Shown here: piece by piece, positions 24,475 to 36,063 of the stretch
Numbering within the stretch: position 1 is the stretch's first letter
Layout of the letters: each line of letters begins with the position of its first letter
DNA from: Litoditis marina
Lineage: Eukaryota; Nematoda; Chromadorea; Rhabditida; Rhabditidae
DNA: 64,000 nt
NCBI GenBank assembly: GCA_964036275.1
Contig: OZ038435.1
Location: 11,385,634 to 11,449,633, forward strand
Reading direction: 5' to 3'
Notes under the pieces: model-generated
What the model was told of the DNA's origin: nothing
The model's input: only the letters and a program-made list of their open reading frames with translations
Database searches by the model: none
Position numbers and translations under genes: made by a program

Positions 24475-27400
24475 CTAATGATATCTTTTGCATACAAAAT
24501 CAAGTTTATATTTGCAGGTATAGGTTTCCCATGCCCAACCATCAACCACGTCGAAATACACCTGAAACATTGATTCTAATATCCAGGGAATCATTTTGCC
24601 TGATCCTCAATTTGTAAAAGCCTCAAATAGAACTTATTTTCCAAGTTCGTCTCTGATCTCCTTTAAAACTCTAAAACCGAGCCCGACGAACAGCTGAACT
24701 TCCCAGCTGGTTATGCGCAATTCAATTAACCGAAAAGTGATGGTCCAAATTTGACTCAAACAATATAACTGATATAAAAATTTTTTTATTTTTCTCAGAG
24801 GCTCTTCGGCCCATTCGAGACCTTCACTCACGCTAGCACAACCACTGTTTCCTCTCGTCGGATACCCTTCTTCCCAATTTACGAAGCCCACCTAAATCAA
24901 AACAACACTAATTAAACAATTGGCAACGAATGTTGGACACTTCTAAACTGGTGAACTGGTGATATAATAAGATCACCATTTGCAGTTTGGTTGACTGAAT
25001 TACCTACCTTCTATCTAAGTCAGTTACTGGAAACCAAAATCCAACAACCATTCCATCTAAATTTTGGTTTCTCCTTTTAGGTAGAACGGTAATTGAAGTA
25101 TGGTTTCAAGTTACTCACCCGCTAAATATTTAGGTGACCTTAAAAACGTTTACCAGAAAAGTTTGGGTCTGGCATCTACTAATATAAAACCGTTGCTTGG
25201 TGTGTGTAAGAGGCAAGAGCTTTTCGGTCGATAAGTAGGAGAAGGCTGCATTTTGTAGTTGGAAAAGAAAGAATACGTGGAGATACGTGTAATTTTCTGC
25301 TTTTCATTTTCAAACCCACTAGAATTGGCTGCTGCCTAAGGATAACGCTCGCGCTCTATGATAAGGAGAACCTCCGCGCTCTAAGCTGAGAATAACTTTT
25401 GCGCTCTATGCTGAAAAGAACTCCAGCGTTCTATGCTAAAAAACTTTTTCAAAAGAGGTTTCGCGCTCATTCGCGCTCTGTGTTACGGAGAATCCTCGCG
25501 CTCTATGCTGAAAAATACAAGTTCGGCAAACAGAGGGAAGATGAAGCTAAATACGCCAGGAAGCTCCTCTCAGCCTAGACTCATCAAGGGAGGAACCCGG
25601 GCGTTAGCCCGGGGTACCTTCCTTGTGAGCAATATATCAACAACTGTTGATGAGGTTTTATCAAATTCAAAATCTTTAAACAAGTATAAAAAATATATTT
25701 TGTGTTCTTAAAAAAAACGAGTTTACATGCATGAGTTTTTGTGCTTGACTTACAAACATTGATCTACTTTTGTAATCATCGAAAACACGTGTTATTTGAG
25801 ATCATTGAAAAAGGACGAATTTCCTCTTGATGAGTAGCTCTCGCGGGTGAATATATAGTTCCGGTCATTCCCACTGAGACTTGGCAGCGTGCCATTGAAT
25901 ATTTCAGACTGTTTTCATCACTTTGACGTTTTTCAAAAAACTGCAAACCTCTGTTAGCGGTAGATCAGTGTGATCAGTGTCATAAGAGCGTGTTAATGGT
26001 AAATGTGGTCAGAAAATACTCATGTCTTCTCTAAGGAATAGTCATCCGAAAATCTTGGCACGCTGCCAATGGGGCTCAGTGGGAATGAAATGAACTATAT
26101 AGTCTGTTTCACCAATCGATGTACTCCTACAGTAATCCGTCAATTATTCAAGGGGGTGTTTTCTAATGAAAAAGTCATTAGTTTGGTTTTAAATTTTCAG
26201 AGTCAGTAGTAGTAAACATGCAGAAGACACTATGAAGATTTTGAGGATTTCTGGATACGCTAATATAGTAAACTTTGACCTGGAAGAGATAGCAGATTAC
26301 TGTAAAAGGTTATAAGTGGGTGGAACAGACTATACCGTCTCAGCTTTTGCTTCTTGCACAACCAATGACGAATATAGTCATTTTCGAATTTCAAATGGCT
26401 ATTTCGGGATGAAAACCTCAACCTGTTTCTTCAAAATCGAAAAAAGTTGCGAACACTTTTTCAAATAGTTAATAATAACCGAGTATGAAAACTGTTGCCC
26501 TTTTCAATGATGTTTACCTTTCAAAACATACTCAAAATTTCGTATTCTTAGTGTAGAAGTCTCAGTAAGAAGGAAAGAGCCTATATTCTCCACATACCGG
26601 CGAGTTATCGGTCCAGACCCAGTTTCCGTCCTTTTTATGCAAGCCAATCCATATTTCATCATTTTCGCCACATAGGTCTGAAACAATTCATATACCCACG
26701 TTTACTGCATATGTTCCACGAAATGTGAGCGTTTCCGAAGAATGATAAGGCTCACACTTGTTGAATATTCATCAGACTGTTTTCGATAAATTGATATAGT
26801 TACAGCAACAAGCACGGATTGTATTTTCGCTCCTGATCTGGCTATTCGAATATCATGTACAGTATGAATTGACGCAGTGTAGTTTGGAATGCTTTTTCAT
26901 CTCGGACAGATCCTAGCTAGTACATACCATGAGCCGAACGTTTTGTTGGACGAAAACATTTTTTTCCCTCTTTAACCGTACAACCAAAATTTAGATTTCA
27001 GCCAACTCTGAACATTTGTCACCACGCTTTCGGAAATGTAACCCAGAATTTGGAATGCTTGTTCACACAAATGTAACTGGTTTCTAAAATGTTTTTGAAA
27101 TAGTTGATTTCCAAGTAATTGACATTTCACTTGGAAATCAACTATTCCAAGATATGTTTACTGCTTTGGACAGTGAGTTTGTGGTTTGAACGAAAACATA
27201 CGTTTTGTTTTTCAAGGAGGACTAGTAGGAAACATATTTGTCAAAATTCCATTTCAGTCATCTCTGCACATTTGGCACCAATCTTACTGAGGTGTGACTA
27301 GAATTTTGAATGCAGTAGGTCATTCTTGTGATTCAATGTTTTTAAATATTTGATTTCGAAGTAATCGCGTGTTGTTCTCATGTCAGAGCCGCGCAACACG

Positions 27401-30400
27401 CAGTTGATTCATAGTCCTCTTCAAGGTGAATTGAATTGACTTTAATCGATTGAGTCAAACTCGACACTCAACTCGAAAAGCTCGAAAGATTCGGGGTTGA
27501 GTCCATCTAAAAACTCGATTACTGATCGATCGCCAGAAAATCGTGCTGAAGCCTACTGGTCAGTTCAAACTTCAGTCCAAGAGCATGCAGAACTCTCGAA
27601 CCGACTTCGGTGCACATTATTACAATGACATGACAACGAACCGTCCACAAAATCGTTCTCCCGCCCACTATGAATTGATACCAAATGACCACCATTGGCA
27701 ACACAAGTGTTTTCAGCTTCAGAATACTCTTCCCCGGAAAATTTCTGAAGCATAGGCGTTGATTTTTATCTCTCGATCGGATTCTTACAAACGAAAACGA
27801 AAACTTTTCATGTCTGTCTGTGACCATATTCGTGAGATACCTACTGTTGTCCTCCAAGGACCGCCGCGCGGCCTCACAGGGGGGCATTTTGCAGGCAAGT
27901 AACCGCAGGTGGTATGCTGTATGCAGCCTTGGTGTCGATTGGTATAGTTTTATGCCTAACTCTCTTTATCAAAGTCTGAAAAACTGGTTCACAACAAGAA
28001 TGCCGTGGAACCACTTAAGGAATCTCGTACAGCTCTGATCGAACGATATCATAGTAGCGCTTCGTTCTGCGCGTGATAACGACTGTAAACAGTACTTATC
28101 CCACCTTGTAACATGCATTTGTCTCATCTGACCAGGCCCAGTCATCGTCGCAATCTGTAAAAATATAATCAGGGCTAAGTTTATGGAAATCGTATTCAGA
28201 GTATACGATAGAATATCCAGAAACTTTGAAAAGCTGTATAGAAGATCTCAACGGTTCAGCACTCTTATGAGGAAAAGGTCAATTGAGGTTGAACTGAAAA
28301 TCGACTCGGAAGAACTAGGATATTTTGCATTCGAGGTCAACACGAAAGCAATAACTCAAAATTCTCTCAAAATCGAAATTTTGAACTCGATTAACACATG
28401 CGAATTTCAGGAGCACTATGGTTAATAATGATAACTAACGTCTTCCCATGAACAATTCGCAGACGTAAGGCTTCGATGCCTCAGGCTCATCGACTCTGGA
28501 ACTTCGTAGTACACTCATTCTCTTTTCAGTTTACTTGAGAATGTAGTATATATCATGAGCAGGTTGGTTAGCCAGTACTACACCGAATATGTCGAAAACG
28601 TTGATTTGGGAATCGATAAACATAAACAGGTGAAAGAAGAACAGTGCTGGATATATGCGCAACGAATGTGACGTTTATATTCTCCCTGGTTTCAGTGGAG
28701 GACGTGATTGGAGCTAGAATAATTAAGTGGATAATGTGTTGGAAAGCTGTCTGCTCAAAAAAGCCTTTCGAGGAATTAGTATTTTCATGGCAAGGCTTCT
28801 GAGTTTGTGTAGAAGTCAATTAAACTCACGTCCACATGTTACTGTCTGGCCTCACTGCTACCGCCTCGTTTTTCGCTGGCTGTCCTGAGAGTAGAGCATA
28901 CAAACTAGGGTTGTTAAAAAATAAACTCGAACTCGAAAAACTCGAAATAAACTCGAAAATTCGAGAAAAACTCGAAAATTTCAGAACTCGAAAAACTCGA
29001 AACTCGAAAAACTCGAATTTTCTGAAACTCGAAAAACTCGAAACTCGAAAAACTCGAATTTTCTGAAACTCGAAAAACTCGAATTTTTTGAGATTGAAAC
29101 TCGAAAAACTCGAAATTTTCAACAAAAAAACTCAAAAAAAATTTCGAAATTTCTGAGTTCAACTCGAAACTCGAAAAACTCGAAAGTTTCCGAACTCGAA
29201 AAACTCGAAACTCGAAAAACTCGAAAATTTTCAACTCGATTAACAACCCGAATACAAACATAGTTTATCTAATGGGGCTCCTCTCCCTTTTTGTTTTAGG
29301 TGAAAAGTGAAGAGGTTAATTTCCACCCGTACACTTTTATGCTTTGACTATATTTTAATTTTAATTTCATAATACTGTTCTATTAATAACAGTTAATTTG
29401 CCAAAGAATCAAAATGCACATTTTACGTGCCGGAGTTCCTGTCTCTGAGAGTATACGACTTTGCGACTTGTTAACAAAATGTAGTTATTTGATAATGCGA
29501 AAAGCGGGAGATGCGCTCCATCCACGAATTTTCGATAGAGCCACCATAAAAAGCAATTAGTGGCGAGCGAGCCAAAAATCTGTGGATCCAGCCGCACTTT
29601 TCTGGTTAACTGGGTCACCACTCTCAAAGGACAGAGAAAGCGTGGATGAAGCGTATTATCACAAGGTTTTAGCAGCTGATACTTGGTGATAGTACTTGTT
29701 TTCCCAATCAACTATTTTGTCGAATTTAGTTTGTCGGTTAAAAAGGCTTAGGCTTAGGTTAGTCATCGTTCCTAGAGTAGCTGGTTGCACCTTAGGGTAC
29801 TGGCTCGTTCCACTTCAGGTAATTGGCTCGTTCATGTGTAGAACTATCAGTATAGGTTTCTCCTGTTTTTGTTCATAACTCATATTTCTAACTTGTATTA
29901 CCAAGATCGGAAAGTGAGTCAAAGACAATATCAAACTGTTACAAAGTATTTTCAACTCTCAACTATTATCTCAAACACACTATCTTCTCAATTTTTTGTC
30001 TTCCACACTTTATATAAGAATATACATAAGTTTTAAAGGTAGAGTGCAGCTCCATCCACAATTTTTGAAGACTCTGCCGCGCCATCCACGCAATTAAGAG
30101 AGTGCGCCGCGCCATCCACAGATTTCCGGGACAGCCCCGCGCCATCCACGCAATTAAAAGAGAGCGCCGCGCCATCCACAAAAAAGTCCACTTAGCGATT
30201 CGTGGATCGAGCTGTGTATCCGCGAAAAGCAGTACAATCATTCTATATTTGCAGATATCGAGTTGTAGTGTGGTAGAGATGGGGAAAAAACCAAATATTT
30301 CGATTGTAGTGGCATGACCGATTACTATAACTTGGTAAGCATTATCCAATGGTCAAAATCTATCGTTTATGTTACCAGTAAGCGTTGCATACAAAAACAA

Positions 30401-31816
30401 GCAGATGTGAAAGGTGGTGTACAGTAGTTCGCATACAACTCTAGTATCATTATTTGGCCAACCTGGAGCCCAATTGGTGTAGCTCCACTTGATCCCATCG
30501 CTCCAGGACCATTTTCTGTCATATACATAGTTGGCTCCAATCCAATAGTCGGAGCCACCAAAACTGGTTTTTGCAGTCACTATAAGAAGTATATTAGAGC
30601 AGCTAAGGTTTGAAAACATGTGTTTCTGATCAGTTGGAGAAGCTGTGAACGTTAAAGATATATAGAACAACTCAGTGCTCAACCTGAAAATACAGTCATT
30701 TTTAATGAAATACTTGAGTTGTCGCGAAATCACTTAACGCGTGATCCCGCATCGCGTCTAGTTGAATGGTTGGTAGAGAGGCCATGAAATGAAACAAAAA
30801 CAATTTTCTCGGTACTTTTGCTCAACTGCAGTCTGATCTTGCAAATGCTATAGTGATTATTGTTTCAAGTGGTTATTCTCGTTGTCATAAACATTTTGTA
30901 CTGAATAATTCATTGGTGAAAATCATTCCTATCTTTGCTTGAATTATTCCAACTTCTCAATGAACTACTCTAGTTGCATTCTTTTTTGGGGTGTCTCAAC
31001 TTGGGCCAATTCACTGGAGAACCAGGTCCTTCCCGAACCGAATCGCGAACCAGTCACTGGAGAACCGAACCGACCGAACCGACTTTTGAATCGACCGGTT
31101 CTCCAGTGAATGCTTCGAACCGAACCGAGATGGAGTCATTTTACCTTGTCTACGACTTGCTTGTTCAACTCATGATGAATGTCGGTTCGGTTCGAGGCAT
31201 TCACTGGAGAACCGGTCGGTTCAAAAGTCGGTTCGGTTCAGTTGGTTCGGTTCTCCAGTGACCGGTTCGCGGTTTGGTTCGGGAAGGACCTGGTTCTCCA
31301 GTGAATTCGCCCTCAACTTGTCTTTTCGCTACTTTCAATATTTATCTGAGAGGGTGAGGGGCCCCAAACATTTGAGGGGCCCAAACTTGTTTAATGGCTC
31401 AATGTTACCTCCAATAGTGGCTCCAACGAATGCGTTTTCAAGGGAAGCCAAGTGGCCTCCTGCGGCAGAACATGCTTGCTCAGCCTTGAAGTATGAAGTA
31501 GGAGTGCTGACAAACGTGAAACATCTGCAAAAGCCAACAATCTAAATTGAAACCGAAAGTACATGTTATTAGAGGGTCCCTCTAACTGCATTGAGGTTTC
31601 TGTCTCAAGGGGTTCTTTCTGTAGAAGACTGAGACATAGTTTGTGTGCGCGAAAAAGTCGCAGAGGACTGCCTACTCAGGAATGGAGTGACTCAACAGTG
31701 TTACACCATGGGAATATATTGCCAATTGCCAACCTGGAGAGGGCCGTGTCGCATATAACATTTGTATTGCAGGCGGCGCCCCAAACAACAGGGAGTAGAA
31801 TCAGCCAGTACCACAT
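24475..31816 (-). CDS. Secreted two-domain C-type lectin-like protein (minus-strand partner)
   Basis: Exons in transcription order: 31816-31734 (signal peptide MWYWLILLPVVWGA), 31524-31409 (CFTFVSTP, ACSAAGGHLASL), 30579-30376 (DYWIGANY, NWAPGWPNND), 28884-28830 (EAVAVRPDSNMW), 28495-28440 (KPYVCE), 28154-28105 (WAWSDETNACYK), 27744-27642 (CVANGGHLVSIHS), 26677-26598 (IWIGLHKKDGNWVW), 24891-24832 (FVNWEEGYP, GCAS), 24561-24475 (CKYKLDFVCK, stop). They join in one frame, 894 nt, 297 aa. Two CTLDs follow the signal peptide, so the product should be secreted. The usual EPN or QPD calcium/sugar motifs are not seen, so sugar binding is uncertain. The third exon runs about 16 residues longer than in the paralogue, through a hydrophobic stretch, and its donor is the least certain. 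Worm CLEC proteins are often intestinal and pathogen-responsive; that role is inferred. Confidence 0.85.
25175..25625 (+). mobile_element. Candidate non-autonomous Helitron
   Basis: Starts A|TCTACTAATATAAAACC, the common Helitron 5' form, and ends near a strong hairpin CCCGGGCGTTAGCCCGGG (25596-25613). The interior carries a degenerate tandem of GCGCTCTATGCTGAAAAGAA units (25346-25510). A clear CTRR terminus is not visible just after the hairpin, so the 3' end is unsure. Confidence 0.55.
25854..26099. mobile_element. MITE family C copy 2
   Basis: Ends TATAGTTCCGGTCATTCCCA and GGGAATGAAATGAACTATAT, with the paired GGCAGCGTGCC / GGCACGCTGCC words. A family E element follows with almost no gap (26097). 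Confidence 0.9.
26097..26334. mobile_element. MITE family E copy 1 (ends TATAGTCTGTTTCACC)
   Basis: Starts TATAGTCTGTTTCACCAATC and ends TAAGTGGGTGGAACAGACTATA. Subterminal CTACAGTAATCCGTC is matched by AGATTACTGTA. A second copy is at 58361-58596. Confidence 0.88.
28906..29249. mobile_element. Element with TAGGGTTGTTAA ends and CTCGAAAAA array, family I copy 1
   Basis: TAGGGTTGTTAA at the left and TTAACAACCC at the right bracket a dense array of ACTCGAAAAACTCGAA. Reading frames here on either strand are low-complexity shadows. It lies in a lectin intron; a second element with the same ends is at 47579. Confidence 0.85.
31005..31305. repeat. Palindrome with about 120-bp arms rich in GGTTCGGTTC
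   Basis: TTCACTGGAGAACCAGGTCC at the left end is repeated inverted as GGACCTGGTTCTCCAGTGAA at the right end. The arms also share internal TTCACTGGAGAACCGGTCGG words. The loop (about 31130-31180) is unique. It lies in the lectin intron 30580-31408. Confidence 0.93.
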
Positions 31817-32072
31817 TGCAGCCGGATCTCGGGTCGAGGTTGCCGTGTGCAATACCAACTCTTATCTATGAACATGATTTGAGCGGCACGAAATTCCTGA
31901 GAAAACGTTATCAACGCAACTAACATTTTACCTGCGAGAAGTACAGAAACCAATTCCGTTTCGTTGACAAATCTTAATCGGTAATCAAATATTCCGATTT
32001 GCGCCGTTTAAAGTTCCCGAACTCTCTACTGAACGTTTTCTGTTCAAAACTGAGATTTCGACTATTTGGGTT
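31501..32072. repeat. Left arm of lectin-pair inverted repeat
   Basis: This 572-bp segment is repeated in inverted orientation at 35492-36063 with very few differences (for example GGCGCAAAT versus GCCGCAAAT). It contains the start codon, signal-peptide exon, first intron and the first 23 bp of exon 2 of the minus-strand lectin, plus about 250 bp of upstream DNA. Confidence 0.92.
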
Positions 32073-32969
32073 GTGAAAAGAACATGCAAAATGACTTTGT
32101 TCCGTGGAAGTTAGATCAGAAAGGAATGTTGGTGAAAACCAGCCAAATAAATTAATCTAATTCGGAGCTGTTCAAATTAGAGTTCTCACCACGGAATGTT
32201 GAAATTTGACATACCGGTGTGGATTGAAGTGTTAACAGCGAAGGTCAAAGATTAAGTTTAGGCTCAACCGCTCGGTTTATTTTGTTCAGTTTCTCGGCTC
32301 CTTGTTCCGATGAACGTTTGGCTTGTGTTCCAAAAATCAAACAACTTTCGTTTTATGTAAACTTTAAGGAAAAAACATGAGTTTCCGTTAGGTTCACGGT
32401 AGGAAACAACCGTAGAATTGAACGCACAGAAGTAAGCTTTTCTTAGGGTTCGTTTATGAACGAAAAAACAGTGGTAATAACACACTTATTTATTCATACT
32501 GAATAAGTACCAAAAAAAGGTCAATTTTGTCAATTTGCACAACGAAGCTATCGAATAGCTTCACTCGGCAAATTGCCGGCGACAGTTTTCATTTTTTTTC
32601 AAGCTGTAAATCGCTTTCTGAAACACGATAAGTGTATTTTTCAATCGCAAAAACGTTTGACAAAACTATCAAGAAAACTAATTTGGCTTCTCGTTGATGA
32701 AATTTTTCGTGTTTGGCGAATTATTCACAGGTTTTCACAAATCATAAGATTACTAAACAGAAAATTCATTGTTTGGCAGTACTTTTTCATTACACGCTTA
32801 AACGACAGAACTCAACGAATTTTTTTGGATATTCGGAGTCGGCTCGCCAGCGACTTCTCTTGTCGCCGGCGATTTGCAAAACCTCTGGTCAAGTTCACGT
32901 ATGCCCAACTTGTCTGCACACCTCACTAACTAGAATTCATTTTGCTGTTCCTTTACATTCCTCTGCTTT

Positions 32970-32992
32970 TAATAATAATAATAATAAGCTTT
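32970..32992 (-). repeat. (TTA)n tail, putative LINE 3' end
   Basis: On the minus strand GCTTATTATTATTATTATTA lies about 140 nt beyond the end of the ORF1-like relic. Similar (TTA)n ends are common in nematode non-LTR elements. A plus-strand counterpart lies at 35061-35083. Confidence 0.5.
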
Positions 32993-33126
32993 ATCAGTAT
33001 ATAGTTGGACAATCATATTCAGGTACGAAAACTGAACCGGTTGAACTGATATGTGAGAAAAGGAGAAAAACTTGGGAACATAATGATATTGCATGATAAA
33101 TGATGTTTAAACAGACATTAGACTAG

Positions 33127-34216
33127 TTACCATGATGGATTGATGTTGTAACGGAAACCATGGCGATCAAAGTAGACATCAGATACAATTGGGGCAAGAT
33201 GAGGATACAATCGATAACAACCACGGAAAGCACTGTAACGCTCACTCATGGAGACTCTACTGCATTGCATGTCATACAACATAGTTACATAGTTCTGAAC
33301 ATTTTGCAAAGAAACATCATCGAGTGTATGAAAAGACAGAGGTTGGAGATCTGGAGACGAATCACAAATAACAGAGAGAACCTCGGGAGGACACTCTACT
33401 GCATTGCATGTCATACAACATAGTTACATAGTTCTGAACATTTTGCAAAGAAACATCATCGAGTGTATGAAAAGACAGAGGTTGGAGATCTGGAGACGAA
33501 TCACAAATAACAGAGAGAACCTCGGGAGGACTTGGTAACATCATGATAGTAACTGGTTCTTGAATTGCTGGATCGTCAATACTAGTTTCTGGCGACAAAG
33601 TAGGCTCAATAGGAGGAGAGAGACATTCGGAAACCATATTGCAAACAAAATCTCTGGACTGTTCAACTAACTCCATTTCAGTTTGAGTTTGAAGGTTGTC
33701 GTCGGCAGGGTCTGGTTGGATTGTAGTTTGGTCGGTGACCTCAGCTCGGGCGGCGTCTCGTTTCGATTGTCTGGCGAGGAATCCAGCCTTCCGCTGTTCC
33801 GGGGTCTCGAACTTTCGTACATGAAAAGTTGACATAGAAGCTTCACATTTCATAGCAGTAGATAGATCGATTAGACGAGGAAAGGGAATACCATCTTTGA
33901 TAGATACTTCGAGTGGACGAGGTAAACCATCTTGACGAGGTTTACCCAAACGGTGAAGAATAGAAACGTTTGAAGACGAGATAGAGACCAAATTAAATAT
34001 TGAATTCACCTTTTTCTTTGTAGTGGAGTCCTCTGGTAGTCCACAAATAGTGAGAGATCGGCGATCGTTGAAATGGTGCAGTTCAGATTGAATAATGGCG
34101 GGTAGATTTTGGGTCAGAAGGTCGATTTTGGAGTTGAGTGATTTTATTTCACTCAAAATGGTGGAAAAATGGGTTCGAGATGGTACCATTTTTGGACGAG
34201 GCGACATAATAATCAA
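33127..34216 (-). pseudogene. LINE ORF1-like relic (coiled coil plus RRM-like domain)
   Basis: A 284-codon minus-strand frame (34216-33362) begins with a short coiled coil (SEIKSLNSKIDLLTQ). It is followed by an RRM-like block with RRSLTICGLPED, HRLGKPRQDG and RPLEVSI, the order seen in ORF1 proteins of CR1/L2-type retrotransposons. No endonuclease or reverse transcriptase follows. A direct duplication of about 139 bp (33254-33392 and 33393-33530) shifts the frame, so the ORF stops inside the second copy; the original C-terminus continues in another frame to 33127. The relic sits alone between the two lectin promoters. A domesticated gene is possible but less likely given the frame break. Confidence 0.6.
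33254..33530. repeat. Tandem duplication of about 139 bp
   Basis: Two nearly identical copies beginning ACTCTACTGCATTGCATGTC, at 33254 and 33393. 139 is not a multiple of three, so the duplication breaks the ORF1-like frame. Confidence 0.92.
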
Positions 34217-34919
34217 TCGAGAGAGGGGTCACCGCTCACGACCAGGCAAAGGGGTGTGAACTTTCTCTTCGTGCAATTTTGCTGTCAAGTTAAAAAAGTC
34301 ATGAGAGTACTGAACATTTCCCGCTGGTCATTAGATCGCGAGAGTTCTTGGACGTGCACTGCAGCGTGCTCGGAGGCCAGATCAAATATACTCGACCGGA
34401 TTTCCATAATCAACGGGGACATAATCTCATGTCTGCGATCGATCTTTCTGAGTTGTTACTCTCAATCGAACTTTCTATTCCTGAAATACGAACTCTTTAT
34501 ACTTCTTTCTTTCTTTCTTGCTGTCTCTTCTCTTGTCTCAATTCCTCCATTTCAAATTACTAACAAGATACACGATACATGCGCGCTCTAATCATGTGTA
34601 TTGATTGCACTTTTGTAGCGGCGACAGATACATGCGTCACGCGATGTATCTTTCGTGTTCATACTTTTTCTACAGTATCTCGGCGTCAGATACATCATTT
34701 TGAATCGACGATACAATATTTTTTAGATTGCGGCCGGCATTCTACACTTCACTCATACCGTGGATAGGTACCACTCGATAAACGGAAAACATCGACGGTT
34801 TTCTTATTAAGATAGCCTACTATGCTCTCCACTGTTGTAGATTACTTACTAGACTTGCTAGTTTTTTGTAGTTTGGCCGTAGCACCTGAGTAGTCAGAGA
34901 TTAATTTTTTTTCCGTCTA

Positions 34920-35085
34920 CCATTTTTAATAGTGCTGCATTTATTGCATTCAGACTTTGTTGAGTTTATTTTTCCGCTGTTCACCCATTTTCATTTCTTT
35001 CAACTGTGGCAGTTCGAAGAGCTTAGTTTATGTTCCGTTGTTGCACTTTTGTGTAATAAATTTTATTATTATTATTACGTTCGCC
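34920..35085 (+). mobile_element. LINE-like 3' fragment ending TTTTATTATTATTATTA
   Basis: Pyrimidine-rich sequence ending GTGTAATAAATTTTATTATTATTATTAC, like the 3' end of worm non-LTR elements. It is in opposite orientation to the ORF1-like relic. Confidence 0.45.
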
Positions 35086-35404
35086 AATCAGCATTCAGTT
35101 TCAGCTCTGACCCAACTATAAAACACGGTTGCATACGCGTCTGTTAAGATGTGCACATACAAAAATGGATACACAGCACCGAGTAAAACTCAAAAATAAT
35201 CTAATTTCGGCTCTGAATTGGTTCAATTTTCAGTCTATTCTCTCAGTTCCGATTATTTCGAGGATAGATGGTTAATTATATGATATTCAAACCTTTCGAC
35301 TGCAGTAATTTACAGTAGAAGTATATAACACCGAATCTGTCGGTTGAAAAATTTTGTCCACCCACAATATGCTACTTGTATGACATGACATTAATTATGA
35401 CTCA

Positions 35405-35492
35405 AAATGGGGCCACTAACCGGGTTTTCAGGTAGCCCAACCTTTTTTGCCAACCCTGTTTTTAGTATACCCGGATAGGTAACCTGGAGGTA
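35405..35492. repeat. Family H fragment
   Basis: CTAACCGGGTTTTCAGGTAGCC and CGGATAGGTAACCTGGAGGTAACC resemble the GGTTAACC-rich family. It borders the right arm of the lectin inverted repeat. Confidence 0.5.
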
Positions 35493-36063
35493 ACCCAAAT
35501 AGTCGGAATCTCAGTTTTGAACAGAAAACGTTCAGTAGAGAGTTCGGGAACTTTAAACGCCGCAAATCGGAATATTTGATTACCGATTAAGATTTGTCAA
35601 CGAAACGGAATTGGTTTCTGTACTTCTCGCAGGTAAAATGTTAGTTGCGTTGATAACGTTTTCTCAGGAATTTCGTGCCGCTCAAATCATGTTCATAGAT
35701 AAGAGTTGGTATTGCACACGGCAACCTCGACCCGAGATCCGGCTGCAATGTGGTACTGGCTGATTCTACTCCCTGTTGTTTGGGGCGCCGCCTGCAATAC
35801 AAATGTTATATGCGACACGGCCCTCTCCAGGTTGGCAATTGGCAATATATTCCCATGGTGTAACACTGTTGAGTCACTCCATTCCTGAGTAGGCAGTCCT
35901 CTGCGACTTTTTCGCGCACACAAACTATGTCTCAGTCTTCTACAGAAAGAACCCCTTGAGACAGAAACCTCAATGCAGTTAGAGGGACCCTCTAATAACA
36001 TGTACTTTCGGTTTCAATTTAGATTGTTGGCTTTTGCAGATGTTTCACGTTTGTCAGCACTCC
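35492..36063. repeat. Right arm of lectin-pair inverted repeat
   Basis: Inverted near-copy of 31501-32072, carrying the signal-peptide exon and the start of exon 2 of the plus-strand lectin. Identity stops abruptly inside exon 2 at CAGCACTCC. Confidence 0.92.

Noticed and set aside
28826..29261. FEFFEFRVFRV-type frames
   Set aside because: Low-complexity translation of the CTCGAAAAA array.
31563..31871. 102-codon frame, identical to one at 35693-36001 on the other strand
   Set aside because: Antisense shadow of the lectin signal-peptide exon and first intron, duplicated because the arms are inverted copies.
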